A program made the position numbers and the translations under genes. Shown piece after piece: positions 34,022 to 41,125 of a DNA stretch of 64,000 nt (the stretch's first letter is position 1; every line of letters begins with the position of its first letter). The notes below the pieces were generated by a model, which saw nothing but the letters and a program-made list of their open reading frames with translations, was not told the DNA's origin and made no database searches. This DNA comes from UBA6136 sp041178325 (GTDB taxonomy: Bacteria; Pseudomonadota; Gammaproteobacteria; Methylococcales; Methylococcaceae), in NCBI GenBank assembly GCA_041178325.1, contig JBEGVN010000036.1, positions 1-64,000 of the forward strand, in the 5' to 3' direction.

Positions 34022-36053
34022 GAGGGCCTTCAGCTTCTGATCGGCCGGAACGTCCTGTGGCCGGAATATGCAGGATTCGCTCCTTACCTTGTGACGCCGA
34101 AGCTTCTTCAAATCCATCATTGACCCAAAGTTCAGGGTGATCGAAAGGTGCCCGTTCCCAACGGACCCGCTCATCCGTGAGTGATTTCAGAAAGGCAATC
34201 AGGTCGTCCCGATCTGACTTTGGGAAAGGCCGAGGAAAGACAAGATTTCCGACGTGATGGGGGTTTGTGACATTACCGCCGCGGTCGTAAAAATCAAGAA
34301 CTTCCTCCAGGTTCTTCATGCTTCCGTTATGCATGTAAGGCCCGGTAAGCTCAACATTTCGAAGTCCAGGGATTTTGAAGGCTCCCTTTACCGCTGTCAG
34401 CAATCGCCCGCGCTCGAATTTTTGAACTTCCTCCCCAATCTGGAGAGTCGAGGGCACCCGACCAACGCTCTGACTGCGCCCGCAGGCAGGATCCTTTCGG
34501 GTCACGAGCTCAGCGGGCTGAAAATCCATGTGGAAGGGCCGCTGAAAATCGCAGACGCTGATATCGACCGGATCGATCATTTTTCGCTGCGGGTCTTTCA
34601 GTACTGAAAAGAACTGTTCGGAAAATGAGAGCGGGTTGCCATAGGGGTCAGTCCCGCCAAGACCAATGTCATAATCGGAAGGCGTGACGCTGGTGTTGCT
34701 GAATCCGATGTCGATCAGGGCAACCGCGAGACCTGAACCGTCAAAGTCACCGTTAATTTCCCTTCGGTCGACCAGGCGGTGACGGGAACCGTGGCTGGAG
34801 TAAATCTCTGGATGAGCTGCCGCTGAGAAGGTGGGCCCTTGGTGGCATAGCATGCATTCGGTTATGAAGATGCCGAGCCCTCTTCGCTCCGGTACGTTCA
34901 GGGCGAGTGGCTCCCCTTTGGTATTCCTTTTACTATCAAAGCGCGTGTGGTCGCTGATTAGGGTGTTTTCGTAGCTTTGGATGGCCAGCCCAAAGAAAAA
35001 AGCAAAGTTGGCCTCAATCTGACCTACGGATGGATCGCCGGCATCCCCCAGTGGCGCCTCCTTGGACCAAAAGCGAGGGCTAAAGGCTTTTTGGATTAGG
35101 CTCTGGTAGTCACCGCGGAGCCCTGTCGTACCCGGGTCCCGGACAGAAGCCAAAAGACTGTCGGTCTCGCTGATGCGCTGGCCTGCCAGCGGCTTCCTGG
35201 ATAGAAGCTTTTTTGCCAGGTCAAGAAATCTTCGCCCCTGGCAAGACATCTCACGATCATCAAGCGGAGGGGCAACGGCTTGGGATGCGAGCGAGGCATT
35301 TTCCAGAAGAAGCGGGCTGAAGACGGGCTTTTGACCTTTGAGGATCCAGACGCCGGCGGAGGTATCCCTCGGGCCGTAGGCGCTGACGCCATTGAAAAGG
35401 TTATTCGCCCGGCCATCCCAGAAATTGCGGAAATTGTAACCAGCATTAAATATCGTTGGCGCATTTCGAACGGAAACCCTCCGGGCATTCATGGCGCCGA
35501 TGTGAAAGAGCGGGTCTGCTTTGCTGGAGCAGCTATCGCGGCCCGAATTTAGGTTTTCATTTTTCTGATAATCCCCGAGGAAGACCCCAGATGAGGAGAC
35601 CACATCATCAGTGGAAAAGATGACTTTGGAGGCTTTATCAACCGAGTTCTCGAGGCGAAACAGTGGAAAATCCAGTTTGGTTAAGGTTGTGTTGGGTCCG
35701 CTGGGATGCCCCGAAGGCAAGGCCTCGAATGTTTGAGCGGATGTGGCACCTTGATGTTTGGTCCCACTGTCGAGCTGGTTTCGGTATCTTCGATCGGCTC
35801 CGGCATGAAAATGGCAGCTAGCGCAGGCAACCCCATCGCTACCAACGCTCATGTCCCAGAAGAGGGCCTTGCCGAGTTGGCGAGCCGCTTGAAGGTCGCG
35901 AATGATGGGATTCGGGCCACTCTCAAGCCCTCCGACCTTAGGAAGAGGAATGCCCTCGAGCGATGGTGGTATGGTAAGACTTTGAGCCTTAAAGGCCATC
36001 AAAAGTCCAACGGTCGTCTGAAGCAATAGCGGAATAACGCGTGCAATCTTCAT
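33993..36053 (-). CDS. Large di-haem cytochrome c peroxidase (MbnH/SACCP-like), copy 2
   Basis: 686 aa with signal peptide. Two c-type haem sites: CASCH at 77-81 (GSDGVACASCHFHAGAD) and CMLCH in the second half (FITECMLCHQGPTFS). The layout is that of the bacterial di-haem peroxidase/MauG superfamily but about twice the length of classical CcpA. This resembles the surface-associated cytochrome c peroxidases of methanotrophs (about 75-80 kDa). Relatives either reduce peroxide or oxidise Trp of a partner. It lies 67 bp downstream of a paralogue sharing long blocks, for example LTGPYMHNGSMKNLEEVLDF. Confidence 0.88.
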   Translation of the reverse strand: MKIARVIPLLLQTTVGLLMAFKAQSLTIPPSLEGIPLPKVGGLESGPNPIIRDLQAARQLGKALFWDMSVGSDGVACASCHFHAGADRRYRNQLDSGTKHQGATSAQTFEALPSGHPSGPNTTLTKLDFPLFRLENSVDKASKVIFSTDDVVSSSGVFLGDYQKNENLNSGRDSCSSKADPLFHIGAMNARRVSVRNAPTIFNAGYNFRNFWDGRANNLFNGVSAYGPRDTSAGVWILKGQKPVFSPLLLENASLASQAVAPPLDDREMSCQGRRFLDLAKKLLSRKPLAGQRISETDSLLASVRDPGTTGLRGDYQSLIQKAFSPRFWSKEAPLGDAGDPSVGQIEANFAFFFGLAIQSYENTLISDHTRFDSKRNTKGEPLALNVPERRGLGIFITECMLCHQGPTFSAAAHPEIYSSHGSRHRLVDRREINGDFDGSGLAVALIDIGFSNTSVTPSDYDIGLGGTDPYGNPLSFSEQFFSVLKDPQRKMIDPVDISVCDFQRPFHMDFQPAELVTRKDPACGRSQSVGRVPSTLQIGEEVQKFERGRLLTAVKGAFKIPGLRNVELTGPYMHNGSMKNLEEVLDFYDRGGNVTNPHHVGNLVFPRPFPKSDRDDLIAFLKSLTDERVRWERAPFDHPELWVNDGFEEASASQGKERILHIPATGRSGRSEAEGPLKPFEEYLP

Positions 36054-36120
36054 GGGTATCGTGGCTTAGTCTCCCCGGAGTTAAGGGGCTCTCATTCTTT
36101 AAGAGGATGAATAATCACTT

Positions 36121-38217
36121 TTAGGGTTTTAAGGCATCCTCAAAGGGCTGAAGCGGACCCTCGGCAAGGGATCGCCCAGTTTTTCCGACGGCGGGCAGTA
36201 TTTCGTAGCTATCGGCGTTGACGTTGGCTCTGAGTGTTGATGCTGCGCCGGGGACTGCGCCAGTGGGAATAGTGATTTGGGGGTGATCGAATGGGCCTCT
36301 TTCCCAGCGAACACGCTCGTCGGTCAGAGATTTCAAGAAAGCGACCAGGTCGGTCTTGTCTTGGGCTGAAAAACCTTGAGGGAACACAAAAGTCTCGAAA
36401 TGGTTGAAGTTAATGAGATTTCCACCCCGGTCATAAAACTCAATCACTTCCTCAAGGCTTTTCATGCTGCCGTTATGCATAAAGGGGCCGGTCAGTTCGA
36501 CATTTCGAAGAGTCGGGATTTTGAAGGTTCCGGCTGTCCCCACTCCGGCCTTGCCATTGAGGGGGAGCGCTCGTTCATTGCTCCAGGCCGTTGCTGTGGG
36601 TACGAAACCTTGCTCACGGTACCCCTTACACTTGCCGGCAGGGTATTTCTGATCGGGATCTTGCAGTTGCCCAATCGACCAATCAAAGGTAAAGGGGACT
36701 TCAAAGTCACAGGCAAAGATTTGGACCGGGTCTACAAGATTAACGCTGCCTTTTGCGATGGCATTGGAATATTCACCTGCGAAGGCCAGTGGATTTCCCC
36801 ATGGGTCTGATCCACCAGCGCCGATGTCCCAATCGGTTGGGGTTACGCTGGTATTGGCGAATCCAATGTCACGCAGGACATTGTGAGCATCAAGGCCAAT
36901 ACTTCCATCGACTGAACTGCGCGTCACCAAAACCGGGCCGCTCTCTTGCCCCTTCTTTAGATAAGGATCCGCAGCCGCACTAAAGGTCGGCCCGTTGTGA
37001 CAGTTCTGGCAGTGGGCGTTTAGGAAGATCTGAAGCCCACGTTGCTGTTGATCATTAAGACCCTTGGGTACTTTTCCAGGTCCAAGGGGTGTGTCGTATG
37101 GCGATTGATTGGAAATCAGTGTCTTTTCATATTCCATGACGGCGAGGCCAAAAAACATGGCAAAGTTGGCCTCCATCATTCGATAGGGTGTGCCATTCTT
37201 TTGGACTCCAAAATCGCCTTTGCCATCCCAATACCGCTTGGAAAAAGCTTTGCGAATCAGTGCTTCATAGGTCAGTTTGAGTCCCTTGCCGTCCCTTACT
37301 GCAAAGTGGCCCAACGCGCTGTCATCGGGACTGACGATCTGAGTTTCAAGCGCTCGACGCTGTAATAGCTTGACCCCAATGTCAGCCATTCCACGTTGCT
37401 TGCAGGACATTTCCGCATCATTTCCAGGAGGGCCAACGGCTTGTGACGCCAGCGAGGCATTTTCAAGTCCTAGGTTGCGTTTTTTAGCAATCCCGCCCGC
37501 GCTCGTGACCCATGCTCCGGCCTGGAAATCGCGGTAACCCCAGGGGCTTTCACCGTTAAAGGTGTTATTTGCGCGGCCGTCCCAGAAGTTGCGGTAGTTG
37601 AACGCGGCATTGATCACGGACGGTGCATTACGGTCCGTGGTTCGGCGCGTATTTTTTGCGCCCAGATGAAAAATCGGATCGGTGAGTTCCGAGCAATTAT
37701 CATTGGATGCGCCTTGAGGGGGGGCTGACTGAAAGAGTCCGAGGTTGGTTCCAGAGGAGCCGATGACATCGTCTGAGCGAAATTTGACAGCAGACTTTCG
37801 ATCCGTGGGGTCAGTCAGCTGATAGGTCGGAAAATCCGAGAGCTTCAGAGTGTAGTTGATGCCGCCCAGAGCGCCTGAGGCCATGGGCTGGAAGGTTTCA
37901 CCGGTCACGCTGTCCGTGTGTCGCTGACCGGGATTCATTTGATTGGTAATTCGTTCATCTGCTCCGGCGTGGTAATGGCAGCTGGCGCAAGCCATGCCGT
38001 CGCTTCCAAGGTTGGTATCCCAAAACAAAGCCTTTCCAAGGACGCGGGCATACTGATCGCTGACGATGATTGGGCGGCTGCCGTTACTCAGTCCCGGGGT
38101 CTTGGGTACCTGAATGCCCCGGAGGGTGTCGGGTGGAAAGCCATGGGCCCAGCTTAAGGTCGGCAGAAAACAAAGAAAAATCAGGATAGCGGAAATGCGC
38201 AAGTGCTTGGAATGCAT
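36121..38217 (-). CDS. Large di-haem cytochrome c peroxidase (MbnH/SACCP-like), copy 1
   Basis: 698 aa. The signal peptide ends LPTLSWA, so the mature chain should begin with His (HGFPPD). Haem sites CASCH at 77-81 and CQNCH in the second half (NAHCQNCHNGPTFSAAAD). Conserved with copy 2 through FWD..GSDG.ACASCH.HAGAD, the NASLASQAV block and NVELTGP.MHNGSMK. Both are in one orientation behind the small secreted protein gene, as MbnP/MopE-type partners sit with their peroxidases. Function inferred: peroxidase or protein-Trp oxidase in the periplasm or at the cell surface. Confidence 0.88.
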   Translation of the reverse strand: MHSKHLRISAILIFLCFLPTLSWAHGFPPDTLRGIQVPKTPGLSNGSRPIIVSDQYARVLGKALFWDTNLGSDGMACASCHYHAGADERITNQMNPGQRHTDSVTGETFQPMASGALGGINYTLKLSDFPTYQLTDPTDRKSAVKFRSDDVIGSSGTNLGLFQSAPPQGASNDNCSELTDPIFHLGAKNTRRTTDRNAPSVINAAFNYRNFWDGRANNTFNGESPWGYRDFQAGAWVTSAGGIAKKRNLGLENASLASQAVGPPGNDAEMSCKQRGMADIGVKLLQRRALETQIVSPDDSALGHFAVRDGKGLKLTYEALIRKAFSKRYWDGKGDFGVQKNGTPYRMMEANFAMFFGLAVMEYEKTLISNQSPYDTPLGPGKVPKGLNDQQQRGLQIFLNAHCQNCHNGPTFSAAADPYLKKGQESGPVLVTRSSVDGSIGLDAHNVLRDIGFANTSVTPTDWDIGAGGSDPWGNPLAFAGEYSNAIAKGSVNLVDPVQIFACDFEVPFTFDWSIGQLQDPDQKYPAGKCKGYREQGFVPTATAWSNERALPLNGKAGVGTAGTFKIPTLRNVELTGPFMHNGSMKSLEEVIEFYDRGGNLINFNHFETFVFPQGFSAQDKTDLVAFLKSLTDERVRWERGPFDHPQITIPTGAVPGAASTLRANVNADSYEILPAVGKTGRSLAEGPLQPFEDALKP

Positions 38218-38246
38218 GTGTTTTCTGTAAAATGATCAGAATAAAT

Positions 38247-38266
38247 GAGGGCGCCGCAGCGCCCTC
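38247..38266 (-). terminator. Hairpin between secreted protein and peroxidase genes
   Basis: GAGGGCGC (38247-38254), loop CGCA, GCGCCCTC (38259-38266). On the minus strand ATTTATTC follows. It may give high expression of the upstream secreted protein with partial read-through into the peroxidases. Confidence 0.65.
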
Positions 38267-38311
38267 TGGCTCATCATGTTCATTTACTCCCAATCAGGGA
38301 GGCAAATTTCC

Positions 38312-38983
38312 CTAGCGGGTGAAGGTCATGGTGACGCTATGACGGGTCATGTTGTTGTCAAAACCGCCTGTAGTTGAGGTGTTATTGTCCGGATTGATGC
38401 CGCCGGTGACGCACATGTAAACGCCTTTCTGCTTCGCGCGGAAGCTCACGGTGACAAGACCAGGGATGCCGTCCTGAATCGGATTCAGCGAGGGATTCGC
38501 CGGGATTGATGCAGTCTGCGTCATGCCATCACGATCGTAACCGTTGGCCGCCAGAAGCATCTGGAAGTTACCGACCTTGGCGCCCGAGGTTTCGTCGGTC
38601 GTGTTGCTGACGATGACATCGTTAAACTGAATATAGCTGTGGCCCGTGAAGTAGTTGAGAGGGGCATATTTGCCACCCTGCTTTTCATTCCAGCAAGTGA
38701 TGCCGGGGTGAAGGCCTGCGACGTTCGACTGGACGGAAACATTGACCTTTTGGCCCGCCTTGAGCTTGATATAGCCCCATTTGGAGAAGTGAGTCCAACC
38801 GGCATTACCGAAGGCGCTTTTGAACCAGGCTGAGGCCTGAACTGGGGCCGTTTGGGGAACGTTGAGTTGGAACTCACCGATCAGTGCAGCGTCGATGGGT
38901 GTTGCGGCCTCTGCTTGGGTGGCTGTAAGAAGAGTAATTGCTGATGCTACTAGAATGCGCGCAACGTGGTGCTTAGTTTTCAC
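38312..38983 (-). CDS. Secreted protein, candidate partner of the di-haem peroxidases
   Basis: 223 aa. Signal peptide cleaved after ATQAEA. The mature part contains four Trp, three of them clustered (ASAWFKSAFGNAGW then FSKWGYIKL; also GITCWNEK), and two Cys (ITCW and YMCVTGG). The predicted structure is beta-rich and ends HSVTMTFTR. I do not recognise a family. Its place directly upstream of two peroxidases recalls CorA-CorB, MopE-SACCP and MbnP-MbnH pairs in methanotrophs, so it may be the oxidised or copper-binding partner (inference). Confidence 0.6.
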   Translation of the reverse strand: MKTKHHVARILVASAITLLTATQAEAATPIDAALIGEFQLNVPQTAPVQASAWFKSAFGNAGWTHFSKWGYIKLKAGQKVNVSVQSNVAGLHPGITCWNEKQGGKYAPLNYFTGHSYIQFNDVIVSNTTDETSGAKVGNFQMLLAANGYDRDGMTQTASIPANPSLNPIQDGIPGLVTVSFRAKQKGVYMCVTGGINPDNNTSTTGGFDNNMTRHSVTMTFTR

Positions 38984-39181
38984 GAGTTAAAGACTCCAAA
39001 TGTCCATGTGGTAACCAGGTGTGAGTCCGCCGCCAATGGTTGACTCGGCCCAAAATCCCCTAATTATGTTGAGGTTTTTGGGTTTCCCATGGCTATCTAG
39101 CAATAAGTAGGCCAAAATTGGGAAAGCCTTGTTAAACATAAGACAAAGCTGATTGAGTCGGCCGGTTTTTTTAGCTTCTGG

Positions 39182-39213
39182 GTGATATCCCGCATGTTTT
39201 TGTGGCATATCAC
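39182..39213. promoter_or_regulatory. Paired GTGATATSCC inverted repeat
   Basis: GTGATATCCC (39182-39191), 12-nt spacer, GGCATATCAC (39204-39213). The half-sites match in 9 of 10 positions and start 22 bp apart, two DNA turns. It lies in the divergent region between the secreted protein gene (start 38983) and the HEAT protein operon. Related sites occur at 44766 and 48720. Candidate operator for an unknown regulator. Confidence 0.5.
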
Positions 39214-39338
39214 GCATTGGGTTGTGTGCGCTCTTCTAATGGCTTGCCTCAGGACTGAACGGGCCCTGTGAGCCTGGAGTCCTGGCGATGGATTTCTGTC
39301 GGATAAATGAAGCTAACACCACTGGAGGACCCCGCTTT

Positions 39339-40277
39339 ATGGGCCTTGGGGGTTTTCTTGACGCGACAACCATGCAGAATATGGGCTTCCTTCGTGTTTT
39401 TGGCATGGATCTTGCAAAACAAGGCAAACATTTTGGCTGGAGAAATCGCTTGAGCCGTTGTCGAAAGTGGTCCCGGGTTCCTCGGGTCTCTGCCATGTGG
39501 ATTTTGGCTTCATGGTTGCAGTTTCTTCTTTTGATTGGCTTCGGCCACGCCCCGGAAGTGCGAGCGGATGCCGAGCGAATTCGGATAAGTCATTCGGAGG
39601 GTTCTGGCTGGATACTAGAGGTAAAGGAAGCGCGGTTGGTGGAGGTTTTTAGGGTTTTAACCGAAAAGATGGGAGTTCCGGTTATCTCACCGCCGCCGCC
39701 TGATGTACCTTTGACTTTGCGTTGCTCAGGCCCTGATGTTCGGGTGATCTTGAGTTGCCTCCTCGGAAGTGGTGCCAGCGTGATGTATCGAATGGGACTT
39801 CCTGACCATCCTGATGGTATAGCCAGCGCGCGAATTCTGGCCTCTTCTTTTGTGAGGGCGCCCGCCAGAAGCGAAAACGCAGACCCTGGGCGCGTGGCTT
39901 CGATTCTTGAAATGACGCGATCGGAGGATCCAGAAGCGCGGGCCGAAGGCTATACGCTTCTGGGGCAGGTCGGTGCCGGCAATGAAACAATCAAGCGGAG
40001 TGCCTTTCACCAGGGCCTATCCGATAAGAGTGGGGAAGTCCGGGCAGCAGCTCTTTTGGGGTTGCATGGGGTTGACCCAATCGGCTCTCGGGACGCACTG
40101 ATGAGCGGCCTTGCCGATGCGGATGCCAACGTACGGCTAGCCGCTTTGGACATCATGGGCGAAGGGCCCGGATCTGAGGCTGTTTTGAAACAAGCCATGA
40201 ATGACCCGGATGAACTGGTGAGGGAACTCGCGCGAATGCGATTGGGGCTCCCGGAAGCAAAAACCCAACCAGAATAG
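39339..40277 (+). CDS. Exported HEAT-repeat protein with STN-like domain
   Basis: 312 aa from the ATG at 39339, chosen for GGAGG at 39324-39328; alternatives are 39405 and 39495, the last starting right at the hydrophobic signal (WILASWLQFLLLIGFG). After the signal comes a beta-alpha segment (EARLVEVFRVLTEKMGVPV, then PLTLRCSGPDVRVILSCLL) resembling the secretin/TonB short N-terminal STN domain. The C-terminal half has HEAT-like helical repeats (RSEDPEARAEGYTLLGQVG, ADANVRLAALDIMGEGPG). Likely a periplasmic scaffold. First gene of a five-gene run ending with apbE. Confidence 0.65.
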   Translation: MGLGGFLDATTMQNMGFLRVFGMDLAKQGKHFGWRNRLSRCRKWSRVPRVSAMWILASWLQFLLLIGFGHAPEVRADAERIRISHSEGSGWILEVKEARLVEVFRVLTEKMGVPVISPPPPDVPLTLRCSGPDVRVILSCLLGSGASVMYRMGLPDHPDGIASARILASSFVRAPARSENADPGRVASILEMTRSEDPEARAEGYTLLGQVGAGNETIKRSAFHQGLSDKSGEVRAAALLGLHGVDPIGSRDALMSGLADADANVRLAALDIMGEGPGSEAVLKQAMNDPDELVRELARMRLGLPEAKTQPE

Positions 40278-40296
40278 TTTTTAGGAGATGAGGACT

Positions 40297-40854
40297 ATGA
40301 GTGACGCGATGAAGCCATCTGCACGCGGTGCTATGGCAATCTTAACGACGGTGGCGACCCTGCTGCCCGGGCTGAGTACCTCCACAGCCATGGCCGATGT
40401 CGATGTGGCATCAGCTCCGGTCGTGTCGGGATTTTTCCAGCCGCGTCAGATCGTCGGCGCCTCGCGCATTTCAACCACCTTGGGCAGTGCCCCGAGCAGT
40501 AGTCACAGCTATCGAATTACTTGCTTTGATGATGGCTCCGGCGCACCGGCTCGGTTGATGCTCAGAGTGCAAAACCGAACCAAGGCCTCGAAGTTTCGGG
40601 TGCAGGCCACCATTTCACGAAATGGCGAGGAGCAGTCCGTTATTGATACGGGGAATGGGGATAATCGCTTTAGTGACTATGCAGTGGTTAATCAAGGGTC
40701 CGGGGATTACATCTTGACCCTTAAGAAAGTGAAGGCCAAGGCCAGCAGTCCCGAAAGCACGCTCAAGGGTGCGGCGGTGATCCAGACCATGCAGGAATGT
40801 GATACCCAGAGTGGAAAGTACACGGGTCTTTATCCACCAACGCCTTTGGATTAA
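40297..40854 (+). CDS. Secreted protein, new small family, copy 1
   Basis: 185 aa. AGGAG at 40282-40286 favours the ATG at 40297 over 40288. Signal peptide cleaved near STAMA. The mature domain starts with a Cys strand (SYRITCFDDGSG) and ends with a second Cys (MQECDTQSGKYTG). The core GSGDYILTLKKVKAK, STLKGAAV and the Cys spacing are shared with the gene at 44951 and the remnant at 47099. No known family recognised. Two conserved Cys probably form a disulfide. Confidence 0.6.
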   Translation: MSDAMKPSARGAMAILTTVATLLPGLSTSTAMADVDVASAPVVSGFFQPRQIVGASRISTTLGSAPSSSHSYRITCFDDGSGAPARLMLRVQNRTKASKFRVQATISRNGEEQSVIDTGNGDNRFSDYAVVNQGSGDYILTLKKVKAKASSPESTLKGAAVIQTMQECDTQSGKYTGLYPPTPLD

Positions 40855-40858
40855 CCAG

Positions 40859-41101
40859 ATGGATCGGTTGAATAATCGGGGTGGTTATGTGGTCAGAGGC
40901 CTCCTAATCTTGCTCTTGGCCACTGTTGTATCGGGCTGTGAATCGGTGAAACCTTGGCAGCGAGGCACTCTTGCTAAATCCCACATGGCGCCTCAGCCCT
41001 TTGGAGCGCAGGCCGAGTTCCGGGAGCATATCTATGGGTCTCGTGAGTCGGCAGGCGGCAGCACGGCTTCAACAGGCGGTGGCGGCTGCGGCTGCTACTG
41101 A
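40859..41101 (+). CDS. DUF4266 small lipoprotein
   Basis: 80 aa from the ATG at 40859. Lipobox ATVVSGC, then CESVKPWQRGTLAKSHM and a Gly/Ser tail ending GGGGCGCY, the hallmark of DUF4266 lipoproteins. These nearly always sit directly before a DUF3570 outer-membrane protein. Function unknown; it may be an assembly factor or a metal/redox carrier through the terminal Cys pair. Confidence 0.8.
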   Translation: MDRLNNRGGYVVRGLLILLLATVVSGCESVKPWQRGTLAKSHMAPQPFGAQAEFREHIYGSRESAGGSTASTGGGGCGCY

Positions 41102-41125
41102 TTCTCATCCAGTTCTGAATTTCCA

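Noticed and set aside
39201..39216. Possible sigma-54 site TGGCATATCACGC
   Set aside because: GG and GC are only 8 bases apart instead of 10; the sequence is better explained as the right half of the GTGATATSCC inverted repeat.
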